Source of the DNA: Clostridiales bacterium | Lineage (GTDB): Bacteria; Bacillota; Clostridia; Oscillospirales; Ruminococcaceae | Assembly (NCBI GenBank): GCA_012799315.1 | Contig: JAAZLM010000042.1 | Span: 1-7,694 of the forward strand | Direction of reading: 5' to 3' | DNA: 7,694 nt | In this document: in pieces, positions 1 through 5,311 of the stretch | Numbering within the stretch: position 1 is the first letter of the stretch | Layout of the letters: each line of letters starts with the position of its first letter | Program-made: the position numbers and the translations under genes | The notes under the pieces: generated by a model | Told to the model about the DNA's origin: nothing | Seen by the model: the letters and a program-made list of their open reading frames with translations, nothing else | The model's database searches: none

Positions 1-2
1 CC

Positions 3-401
3 GCCCAAATTGCAAATATCAATACTGCCGTGGAATCACAATTGAATCAATGGCCTGTGCAAATTTCACTTGTGCCCATTAATGCGCCATATTTCGATAA
101 TGCGCATTTACTAATTGCAGCGGATTGCACCGCATACGCATACGGTAACTTCCATAATGAATTCATTAAGAATCGAATCACTATCATTGGTTGTCCTAAG
201 CTGGATGCCGACGATTATACTGATAAGTTGACTGCTATTATTAAGGAAAACGATATTAAGAGTGTGACAATTGTACGTATGGAAGTGCCATGTTGCGCCG
301 GCATTGCTAATGCGTCGGTAAATGCACTAAAGAACAGTGGCAAGATGATACCATGGAGTCTTGTGACTATCAGTACTGATGGTCAAATTATAGAAGACTA
401 A
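3..401 (+). CDS. C-terminal part of an Hcp-associated 4Fe-4S ferredoxin-domain protein (5' end cut off by the window)
   Basis: The reading frame is open from the first codon of the window (position 3) and ends with TAA at 399-401. The GTG at 30 is an internal Val codon: it has no ribosome binding site, and coding sequence continues upstream of it. About 132 residues are visible. They match my memory of the C-terminal domain of the clostridial iron-sulfur protein encoded just before hcp, including the stretches PVNAPYFD-like, LLIAADCTAYAYGNFHNEF, GCPKLD and VRMEVPCCAG. Family members usually carry two CX2CX2CX3C ferredoxin motifs at the N-terminus, which would lie upstream of the window. The visible Cys residues in AADC, GCPK and PCCAG are candidate redox or metal ligands. 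The stop is 19 nt before hcp, so the two genes are probably co-transcribed, and this protein may supply electrons to Hcp (inference). Confidence 0.85.
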   Translation, partial: AQIANINTAVESQLNQWPVQISLVPINAPYFDNAHLLIAADCTAYAYGNFHNEFIKNRITIIGCPKLDADDYTDKLTAIIKENDIKSVTIVRMEVPCCAGIANASVNALKNSGKMIPWSLVTISTDGQIIED

Positions 402-420
402 ATTTAAGGGAGGTAATTTT

Positions 421-1974
421 ATGTCAAATATGTTTTGCTTTCAATGTGAACAAACAGTTGGGGGAACTGGCTGTACCGTATCGGGTGCTTGCGGTAAGAA
501 GCCCGATACATCTAATCTTCAAGATGAATTAACTAGCTCGGTCATCGCTCTTGCGAATGCTGCGGAGCACAGCCGAACAGAGGAGACCGATAATATTATT
601 ATTAGCTCACTCTTTGTAACAATTACGAATGTGAATTTCAATGATGAGGATATTGAGAAACATATCGCCAATGCTAGAGATGTGCGCAGGGCGATTAATC
701 CGGAAATTGTTGAATACGATTTAGAAAAATTGTGGGGCGACAACGAAGATATTCGCTCACTTAAATCTCTAATCCTCTTTGGTCTAAGGGGTATGGCCGC
801 CTATGCATATCATGCTGCAAATCTAGGATATAAAGACGATTCTGTAAACGAATTTTTCTATAAAGCTCTAATAGCAATCGAAAGTGATATGTCGAGCGAT
901 GACTTGCTAGCGCTTGTAATGAAACTAGGTGAAGTCAATTTAAGATGTATGGAATTGCTAGATGAGGCAAATACGACAACATACGGAACTCCTGAACCGA
1001 CAGTTGTACCAAATAGCATTGAAAAAGGGCCTTTCATCGTTATTTCAGGGCATGATCTTCACGACCTATATTTACTACTTGAGCAAACTAAAGACAAGGG
1101 TATAAACATCTATACACATAGTGAGATGCTGCCCGCTCATGCGTATCCAAAGCTAAAGTCCTATCCGCATCTAAAGGGCAATTTCGGAACTGCATGGCAG
1201 AATCAGCAGAAGGAATTCATGGATATTCCTGCTCCTGTTCTATTCACTACTAACTGCATTATGCCCGTAAAGGAAAATTATGCAGATAGAATTTTCACTA
1301 CTGAAGTAGTATCATATCCCGGCATGGTGCATATCGGCCCCGATAAAGATTATACACCAGTTATTGAAAAGGCGCTTGAACTAGGCGGATATGCCGATGA
1401 TGTTAAGGCGACCGGCATCAATGGTGGAGAAACTGTAACAACAGGATTCGCAAGAGGGACTGTTCTGTCAGTTGCCGATAAAGTCATTGACGCAGTTAAG
1501 GCGGGCGATATTAAGCATTTCTTCCTCGTTGGCGGATGCGACGGTGCAAAGCCCGGACGTAACTACTATACAGATTTCGTAAAACAGACTCCAAAAGATA
1601 CAATTATCCTAACTCTTGCTTGTGGAAAATACCGCTTTAACGACCTTGATATTGGTGAAATTGGCGGTCTACCTAGAATTATGGATATGGGACAATGCAA
1701 CGATGCGTATAGTGCTATTCAAGTTGCTAGCGCACTTGCTGATGCATTCGAATGTGGCATCAATGAATTGCCACTTTCACTAGTGTTATCATGGTATGAG
1801 CAAAAGGCCGTTGTAATACTCCTAACTCTGCTATCACTAGGAATAAAGAACATTTTCATCGGCCCATCCCTACCTGCTTTCATGTCGCCGAATGTTCTAA
1901 AACTCCTTGTTGACAATTTCGGGTTAACGCCGATTTCAACACCTGAAGAAGATCTAAAGAAAATACTTGGCTAA
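421..1974 (+). CDS. hcp: Hybrid-cluster protein Hcp (hydroxylamine reductase / NO reductase)
   Basis: Cytoplasmic 517-aa Fe-S protein. The family reduces hydroxylamine in vitro, and E. coli Hcp is a high-affinity NO reductase and protein S-nitrosylase acting in anaerobic nitrosative stress. The N-terminal cluster motif is C6-X2-C9-X8-C18-X5-C24, the class I pattern that binds a cubane cluster, unlike the enterobacterial CX2CX11CX6C form. Every ligand of the hybrid 4Fe-2O-2S cluster is visible: H211 (SGHDLHDL), E235 (THSEMLPAH), C279 (FTTNCIMP), C373 (GGCDGAKPGR, the persulfide Cys), C401 (LACGKYRF), C426 (MGQCNDAYSA) and E460 (SWYEQKA), followed by K462. They sit 33-34 residues earlier than the D. 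vulgaris numbering as I remember it, so the N-terminal helical region is slightly short but the core is intact. AAGGGAGGT at 407-415 precedes the ATG. It follows the ferredoxin-like gene by 19 nt. No adjacent hcr-type reductase is seen. Confidence 0.97.
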   Translation: MSNMFCFQCEQTVGGTGCTVSGACGKKPDTSNLQDELTSSVIALANAAEHSRTEETDNIIISSLFVTITNVNFNDEDIEKHIANARDVRRAINPEIVEYDLEKLWGDNEDIRSLKSLILFGLRGMAAYAYHAANLGYKDDSVNEFFYKALIAIESDMSSDDLLALVMKLGEVNLRCMELLDEANTTTYGTPEPTVVPNSIEKGPFIVISGHDLHDLYLLLEQTKDKGINIYTHSEMLPAHAYPKLKSYPHLKGNFGTAWQNQQKEFMDIPAPVLFTTNCIMPVKENYADRIFTTEVVSYPGMVHIGPDKDYTPVIEKALELGGYADDVKATGINGGETVTTGFARGTVLSVADKVIDAVKAGDIKHFFLVGGCDGAKPGRNYYTDFVKQTPKDTIILTLACGKYRFNDLDIGEIGGLPRIMDMGQCNDAYSAIQVASALADAFECGINELPLSLVLSWYEQKAVVILLTLLSLGIKNIFIGPSLPAFMSPNVLKLLVDNFGLTPISTPEEDLKKILG

Positions 1975-1987
1975 TAAGATTATATCT

Positions 1988-2022
1988 ATCGCCGCAGCAT
2001 CCCTTGACATTGCTGCGGCGAT
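1988..2022. repeat. Perfect 12-bp GC-rich inverted repeat after hcp, enclosing a -35 box
   Basis: ATCGCCGCAGCA (1988-1999) and TGCTGCGGCGAT (2011-2022) are perfect inverted arms around an 11-nt loop. It begins 13 nt after the hcp stop and could act as an hcp terminator, but no T-run follows on either strand, unlike the other three intergenic hairpins here. The loop contains TTGACA, the -35 box of the next promoter, so the dyad could instead be an operator. Which role is real cannot be decided from sequence alone. Confidence 0.7.
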
Positions 2023-2032
2023 ATGGTATTAT
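2004..2032 (+). promoter_or_regulatory. Sigma-A-type promoter for the CDF transporter leader
   Basis: The -35 is TTGACA (2004-2009, consensus), the spacer is exactly 17 nt, and the -10 is TATTAT (2027-2032, 5 of 6) with an extended TGG at 2024-2026. Transcription would start near 2039, leaving an untranslated leader of about 145 nt before the ATG at 2185. I see no comparable promoter closer to the gene. The -35 box lies in the loop of the palindrome at 1988-2022. Confidence 0.7.
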
Positions 2033-2038
2033 ATAGTA

Positions 2039-2109
2039 AGCATAATATATGTCAGGCGATGCAATTCATCAGCTGGGCTAAATTTTAGCAACGATTCTTT
2101 GAATTCGTG
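2039..2109 (+). ncRNA. Structured 5' leader of the CDF gene; candidate riboswitch or attenuator sensor, class not recognised
   Basis: Three small hairpins stand in a row between the promoter and the leader terminator. The first is GATG/CATC with loop CAATT (2058-2070), possibly closed by CAG/CTG (2053-2055 with 2073-2075). The second is GCTAA/TTAGC with loop ATT (2077-2089). The third is ACGATTC/GAATTCGT with a TTT loop and one bulged T (2091-2108). The first loop AATTC (2063-2067) could also pair with GAATT (2101-2105), a possible pseudoknot. I compared it from memory with the metal, fluoride, NiCo (czcD), yybP-ykoY, M-box, SAM, TPP, c-di-GMP and T-box motifs. Only the GGCGATG at 2055-2061 recalls the fluoride class, and the CGCC partner and the later GATG-type strand of that class are missing. 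The regulatory role is inferred from position and from the downstream terminator. Confidence 0.45.
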
Positions 2110-2150
2110 GGACGATAATTTCTTTTTAGAATTTATCGTCCTTTAATTTT
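2110..2150 (+). terminator. Intrinsic terminator inside the CDF leader (probable attenuator)
   Basis: A 14-bp stem (2110-2123 with 2128-2141) has a single T-T mismatch and a TTTT loop, and is followed by TTTAATTTT (2142-2150). It lies about 70 nt downstream of the predicted start site and 34 nt before the CDF start codon, so it should stop transcripts before the gene unless it is prevented from forming. Its 5' arm ACGAT (2112-2116) is repeated at 2091-2095, which could pair with the 3' arm instead. TCGT (2105-2108) could also pair with ACGA (2112-2115), which would block the stem. It may also serve as a backup terminator for hcp. Confidence 0.7.
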
Positions 2151-2184
2151 ACACTCAGCTAGATTTTATGCATGGAGGGATGAT

Positions 2185-3126
2185 ATGGGCATTGATAAAC
2201 AAAGAAATATGAAAATAGCGATGAAGGTATCAGTAATAGGGATAATGATCAATACTCTTCTAACAATTTTTAAGATGATTGCCGGTATTGTATCAAATTC
2301 TAGTGCAATGGTATCCGATGCTGTTCATTCATTCTCGGACGTGGCAAGCACAGTTGTTGTAATGTTAGGGATTAAGGCTGCATCTAAAGAAAGAGATAGG
2401 AAGCATCAATACGGGCATGAACGAATGGAGAGCCTTGCCGCATTAATACTTTCCTTCTTCCTCATTCTAACCGCTATCGGGATTGGAATTGATGGAGTGG
2501 ATAAGATCCGCACTGGTATTAAGGGCGATTTAGCTATTCCGGGATCGCTCGCTTTAATTGCTGCATTAGTTTCTATCGCAGTTAAGGAATGGATGTATTG
2601 GTATACTAGGGCAGCCGCTAAAAAGATTAAATCGGCGGCATTACTAGCCGATGCATGGCATCACCGATCAGATTCTCTATCATCGATAGGTAGTTTCATA
2701 GGTATTGCCGGCGCACGAATTGGATTCCCAATTCTTGATCCAATTGCCTCTTTGCTAATTTGTGCACTAATATTCAAAGTTGCAATCGATATTGCTAGGA
2801 ATGCAGCAAATCAGATGGTTGACAGTTCATGCAGTGAAGAAGTCGAAAAAGAAATTACCCAAATTGCATTAGATCAAGATGGCGTTAGGTCGGTCGATAA
2901 TCTTAGAACACGGGTATTCGGTTCGAAATTCTTTGTAGATATTGAGATCGCTGTCGATGGGAATCTCTCAATTTATGAGGGGCATGATATTGCCGAACTT
3001 GTGCATGATGAAATTGAGGATCATTTCAGCGATGCAAAGCATTGCATGGTTCACGTTAACCCATATTACGAACATGAGGACATCGAGCATAAGGGCGATC
3101 AAGCTGCTGCTAATGACAATATATGA
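2185..3126 (+). CDS. Cation diffusion facilitator (CDF) family metal efflux transporter, FieF/YiiP-like
   Basis: Inner-membrane divalent-metal/proton antiporter of 313 aa, a normal CDF length. Six membrane spans are visible at roughly 11-33, 40-62, 83-104, 118-138, 150-175 and 182-203, followed by a cytoplasmic ferredoxin-like domain (about 215-295) ending in the HVNP signature (H290). The transport site is H48-x3-D52 in span 2 (SDAVHSFSD) and H159-x3-D163 in span 5 (ADAWHHRSD). The HQYGHERMES motif (74-83) follows span 2. HxxxD in both spans is common in Zn-type CDFs, while E. coli FieF has DxxxD in span 2. Zn, Fe, Mn and Co all remain possible. GGAGGG (2174-2179) sits 5 nt before the ATG. 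The gene appears monocistronic, with its own promoter, a leader terminator that suggests metal-responsive attenuation, and a downstream two-way terminator. Confidence 0.93.
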   Translation: MGIDKQRNMKIAMKVSVIGIMINTLLTIFKMIAGIVSNSSAMVSDAVHSFSDVASTVVVMLGIKAASKERDRKHQYGHERMESLAALILSFFLILTAIGIGIDGVDKIRTGIKGDLAIPGSLALIAALVSIAVKEWMYWYTRAAAKKIKSAALLADAWHHRSDSLSSIGSFIGIAGARIGFPILDPIASLLICALIFKVAIDIARNAANQMVDSSCSEEVEKEITQIALDQDGVRSVDNLRTRVFGSKFFVDIEIAVDGNLSIYEGHDIAELVHDEIEDHFSDAKHCMVHVNPYYEHEDIEHKGDQAAANDNI

Positions 3127-3155
3127 TTAGCTCATCATGAACATACGCACATAGA

Positions 3156-3196
3156 AATGCACCTGAGATTATCTCAGGTGCATTCTTTCTATTTTT
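3156..3196. terminator. Bidirectional intrinsic terminator between the CDF gene and the oadB-oadG-like operon
   Basis: A perfect 13-bp stem (AATGCACCTGAGA at 3156-3168, complement at 3172-3184) has a 3-nt loop. On the plus strand it is followed by TTTCTATTTTTT (3186-3197). On the minus strand the hairpin starts 4 nt after the OadG-like stop codon and is followed by a weaker TTTCTATGT. The plus-strand T-run overlaps the last codons and stop of the minus-strand gene. Confidence 0.9.
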
Positions 3197-3320
3197 TATC
3201 TTCTTTATATGGGAATGCCTTCATCATTACTTTGATTAAAATAAAGAATAATATTAATGCTGAAAATACTCCAGCTAATCCGTAAAGCATCAAATAAAAT
3301 CCCATTGTTAAAGTGCTCAC
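3189..3320 (-). CDS. Short OadG-like gamma subunit of a Na+-translocating decarboxylase (GTG start)
   Basis: A 43-aa peptide starting MSTLTMGFYLML and ending AFPYKEDKK. One hydrophobic span (about residues 8-33) is followed by a short basic/acidic cytoplasmic tail. The start is GTG at 3318-3320, chosen because AAGGTGG (3330-3336) lies 9 nt upstream. The ATG at 3303-3305 would be 24 nt from that site. It begins 28 nt after the stop of the oadB-like gene on the same strand. The beta-then-small-membrane-peptide order and the single span fit the OadG/MmdD-type gamma subunits that stabilise the membrane complex. It lacks the long Pro-rich, His-containing tail of the Klebsiella gamma subunit (about 80 aa). 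The assignment rests on topology and context, since so short a sequence shows no diagnostic residues. Confidence 0.7.
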   Translation of the reverse strand: MSTLTMGFYLMLYGLAGVFSALILFFILIKVMMKAFPYKEDKK

Positions 3321-3329
3321 TGGGTATTA

Positions 3330-3336
3330 CCACCTT
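3330..3336 (-). promoter_or_regulatory. Ribosome binding site fixing the GTG start of the OadG-like gene
   Basis: AAGGTGG on the minus strand, 9 nt before GTG at 3320. It lies in the gap between the oadB-like stop and the small gene, so the small gene has its own initiation site. Confidence 0.75.
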
Positions 3337-3348
3337 TCAAAATATGTC

Positions 3349-4482
3349 TTAATGCGATAGCAACCATGGAACAATTGCAAGGACAATTCCACCAGCCATT
3401 ATTGAGCCGATCTGCCCTGCTACATTTGCACTGACTGCCGGCATAAGAATAAAATTCGTTGGGTCTTCCTCTTTCGCGATTTTTTGCGCTACACGTGCCG
3501 CCATTGGGAACGCTGAGATCCCAGCTGCACCAACAATAGGATTAATCTTATTTTTAGAGAACAGATTGAAGAACTTCGCAAAAAGGACACCGCCCGCCGT
3601 ATCAAATATAAATGCGATTAGCCCAAGTCCTAGGATCATAAGAGTTTCTTTCCTTAAAAATGCTTCGTATTTCATTGTAGAACCAATTGTGATTCCTAAG
3701 AAAATTGTCACTACATTAGATAGTTCATTCTCCGCCGATTTTGCAAGTCTTTCTACAACTCCGCACTCTCGTAACAAGTTGCCGAACATTAACATTCCAA
3801 TTAAAGCTACACTTATTGGAGCTATAATTCCGCTGACGATTGTTACAACGATCGGGAATAGAATTTTAATCGTTTTTGAAACTTTAACTTCTTTATATTC
3901 CATTCTTATCATACGCTCTTTTTTAGTAGTGAGCGCCTTAATTACTGGTGGTTGTATAATCGGCACTAGTGCCATGTACGAATATGCAGCGACGGAAATC
4001 GGCCCTAGCAATTGCTTAGCAAATTGGCTTGCAACAACGATCGAAGTTGGCCCGTCAGCGGCTCCGATGATGCCAATTGAAGCTGCTGCCTTTAAATCAA
4101 ATCCTAGCAGGATTGCTGTAATAATTGTGAAAAAGATACCGAATTGAGCCGCTGCGCCGAAGAAAATCATCTTAGGATTCGCAAATAGGGGCGTGAAGTC
4201 GACCATTGCGCCGATACCGATGAAAATCAAAATCGGGAAAATCTCGGTTAGGATGCCTTTCTCATAAAATATCTTCAATATACCATCCTGCCCGTTCGTC
4301 TCCCAAATTGTATTCAGCGGTAGATTAACAAGTATTGAACCGAATCCGATTGGCAGCAGGAGCATCGGCTCATATTCCTTCTTAATGGCTAAATAGATTA
4401 GAATCCCGCCGATTGCATACATCACAAGGTATTGCCAGTGAAAATCAATTATTCCTTGAAGTAACTCCGAAAAATCCGGCAT
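3349..4482 (-). CDS. oadB: Na+-translocating decarboxylase beta subunit (OadB/MmdB/GcdB family)
   Basis: Polytopic inner-membrane protein of 377 aa, the length of the short beta subunits (MmdB, GcdB) rather than the roughly 430-aa Klebsiella OadB. The family decarboxylates carboxybiotin and couples this to Na+ export. Family residues known from Klebsiella (D203, Y229, N373, G377, S382, R389) are all present: D143 in GAADGPTSI, Y169 in YSYMALVP, and N314, G318, S323 and R330 in NPIVGAAGISAFPMAAR. The start is ATG at 4480-4482, 8 nt after GGAGG (4491-4495). A longer frame from TTG at 4497 would begin at the ribosome binding site itself and is rejected. It is followed by the OadG-like gene. No carboxyltransferase alpha subunit or biotin carrier is adjacent, so whether the substrate is oxaloacetate, methylmalonyl-CoA, glutaconyl-CoA or malonate is open. 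Confidence 0.92.
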   Translation of the reverse strand: MPDFSELLQGIIDFHWQYLVMYAIGGILIYLAIKKEYEPMLLLPIGFGSILVNLPLNTIWETNGQDGILKIFYEKGILTEIFPILIFIGIGAMVDFTPLFANPKMIFFGAAAQFGIFFTIITAILLGFDLKAAASIGIIGAADGPTSIVVASQFAKQLLGPISVAAYSYMALVPIIQPPVIKALTTKKERMIRMEYKEVKVSKTIKILFPIVVTIVSGIIAPISVALIGMLMFGNLLRECGVVERLAKSAENELSNVVTIFLGITIGSTMKYEAFLRKETLMILGLGLIAFIFDTAGGVLFAKFFNLFSKNKINPIVGAAGISAFPMAARVAQKIAKEEDPTNFILMPAVSANVAGQIGSIMAGGIVLAIVPWLLSH

Positions 4483-4490
4483 TAAACATT

Positions 4491-4495
4491 CCTCC
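4491..4495 (-). promoter_or_regulatory. Ribosome binding site setting the oadB start
   Basis: GGAGG on the minus strand, 8 nt upstream of the ATG at 4482. It overlaps the in-frame TTG at 4497 that would otherwise extend the protein by five residues, so that extension is unlikely. Confidence 0.8.
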
Positions 4496-4553
4496 AAAAA
4501 GTATAAAATTTGTGATGGTAATTATATCTTGTCCGCACACCATCCAATGATAT

Positions 4554-4582
4554 ATTTTACACTTTTTTAATGCAATTATCAA
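4554..4582 (-). promoter_or_regulatory. Probable sigma-A promoter of the oadB-oadG-like operon
   Basis: On the minus strand, TTGATA (4577-4582, 5 of 6), a 17-nt spacer, then TAAAAT (4554-4559, 5 of 6). The transcript would start near 4547, giving a leader of about 65 nt. The leader contains an imperfectly placed GATGGT/ACCATC inverted pair around 4514-4544 of unknown meaning. A perfect TATAAT also lies inside the leader on the minus strand but has no good -35. Confidence 0.55.
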
Positions 4583-4687
4583 GTCTTAAATAATGAAATT
4601 ACCGATTTTGAGGAGTTTGAAGATGTTTTACTGCATATTTTTAGCTTGAAAAGTTCCTATTACGCCCTTTCTAAGATAGTGAGCAGA

Positions 4688-4727
4688 AGAAAAAACAACT
4701 TAGTATAAAAATTAAGCTGTTTTTTCT
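4688..4727. terminator. Strong, symmetrical intrinsic terminator downstream of spoIIID
   Basis: Arms 4688-4702 and 4713-4727 pair over 15 bp with one mismatch around a 10-nt loop. The A-run in the left arm and T-run in the right arm give a U-tract on either strand. On the minus strand it ends the spoIIID transcript, starting about 31 nt after the stop codon. On the plus strand no intact gene leads into it. Confidence 0.85.
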
Positions 4728-4758
4728 ATGTATATAATTGCGGTAGTTGCCGTTCTTT

Positions 4759-5034
4759 TTAAGTATTTGCGTTTAATTTTTCCTCCCTTTGCCTATCGTA
4801 TTTTAATTTCGTCGCCATTCCGCCCCTGATATGCCTCTCCTTTTTATTCTTCTCAAGTACTTGCTTTACTTGTGCATGTAACTGTGGCTGAATTTTCTGC
4901 AGTCTTTCGCTAACATCTTTATGCACCGTGGATTTCGATACACCGTATTGTTTCGCCGTGTCCCTCACTGTTGATGAATTCTCTATAATATACTGCCCTA
5001 ATATGACACATCTCTCCTCGACATTACCTTTCAA
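4759..5034 (-). CDS. spoIIID: Sporulation transcriptional regulator SpoIIID (TTG start)
   Basis: Small DNA-binding protein of 91 aa (B. subtilis about 93) that activates and represses mother-cell genes after sigma-E activation during spore formation. The helix-turn-helix spans about residues 22-43 (TVRDTAKQYGVSKSTVHKD), followed by SERLQKIQPQL and the basic C-terminal RHIRGGMATKLKYDR, both close to B. subtilis SpoIIID as I remember it. The start is TTG at 5032-5034, with AAGGGTG 6 nt upstream. It gives the family length and the expected beginning just before ERCVILGQYI. The frame is open to an ATG at 5070, but that ATG has no binding site and falls inside the predicted -10 region, so it cannot be the start if that promoter is real. 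The gene stands alone: mbl and spoIIQ, neighbours in Bacillus, are absent. Confidence 0.95.
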   Translation of the reverse strand: MKGNVEERCVILGQYIIENSSTVRDTAKQYGVSKSTVHKDVSERLQKIQPQLHAQVKQVLEKNKKERHIRGGMATKLKYDRQREEKLNANT

Positions 5035-5040
5035 TGCTAT

Positions 5041-5047
5041 CACCCTT
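5041..5047 (-). promoter_or_regulatory. Ribosome binding site fixing the TTG start of spoIIID
   Basis: AAGGGTG on the minus strand, 6 nt before the TTG at 5034. It overlaps the alternative in-frame GTG (5041-5043), which argues against that GTG as a start. Confidence 0.7.
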
Positions 5048-5069
5048 ACTATAAAAACGTTTTGTTCCA

Positions 5070-5098
5070 TTTATATGCTGATATTGCATTGAATATGT
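5070..5098 (-). promoter_or_regulatory. Sigma-E-like promoter of spoIIID
   Basis: On the minus strand, ACATATT (5092-5098), a 14-nt spacer, then CATATAAA (5070-5077). This resembles the Bacillus sigma-E pattern (KMATATT, 14 nt, CATACAMT), with 6 of 8 matches in the -10. The predicted start is near 5063, about 29 nt before the TTG codon. It fits the known sigma-E control of spoIIID in Bacillus. AT-rich sequence makes chance matches possible. Confidence 0.55.
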
Positions 5099-5248
5099 AG
5101 GAATATATTAATTTGATTGCACCTTTTATTGCAGGACATAATAAGGAGTGATGCTAAAAAGCTATATCTTGATTGCTCTTTTTTAGACGACTTCAACAAA
5201 ATTTACTTAAACTACATAGTTTATTTTATGATTCTTTATTTCACCTGC

Positions 5249-5279
5249 TTGACATAAAGCTAACTTGAGGGTATAAGAT
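5249..5279 (+). promoter_or_regulatory. Promoter with a MerR-type operator for the isomerase-VOC-reductase operon
   Basis: TTGACA (5249-5254) is followed by a spacer holding the imperfect dyad AAAGCTAACTTG (5257-5268, 8 of 12 symmetric positions). Two -10 readings exist: TATAAG at 17 nt (5272-5277) or TAAGAT at 19 nt (5274-5279). A dyad centred on TAA between the boxes, with a 19-nt spacer, is the layout of MerR-family promoters, and the core resembles the AAGTTAACTT-type operators of AdhR/NmlR-like aldehyde-responsive regulators. No MerR gene lies in the window. The transcript would reach the first gene after about 25 nt. Confidence 0.55.
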
Positions 5280-5311
5280 ATAGTTACCTACATTGAATAA
5301 GGAGGGATGTT

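Noticed and set aside
30..401. Complete 123-codon gene starting at the GTG at 30
   Set aside because: The frame is open to the window edge with coding-like sequence, no binding site precedes the GTG, and the family normally has an N-terminal ferredoxin domain upstream.
2049..2081. Ten-codon ORF (MSGDAIHQLG) in the CDF leader that could be an attenuator leader peptide
   Set aside because: It begins only about 10 nt from the predicted transcript start, has no ribosome binding site and no run of regulatory codons. RNA structure is a better explanation of the leader.
2053..2110. Fluoride (crcB) riboswitch, suggested by GGCGATG at 2055
   Set aside because: The CGCC partner of the first stem and the conserved GATG-type strand before the pseudoknot are missing, and the downstream gene is a cation exporter, not CrcB or another fluoride-related gene.
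3566..4147. 193-codon plus-strand open frame opposite oadB
   Set aside because: It is antisense to a strongly conserved membrane protein gene and has no binding site or recognisable family. It is a shadow frame.
5113..5190. Possible promoter (TTGATT, 18 nt, CATAAT) and an 11-codon ORF MLKSYILIALF with an A/T-rich stem, between spoIIID and the isomerase operon
   Set aside because: The -35 matches only 4 of 6, the AAGGAG is just 2 nt from the ATG, and the stem is short and interrupted. This is expected by chance in such AT-rich sequence.
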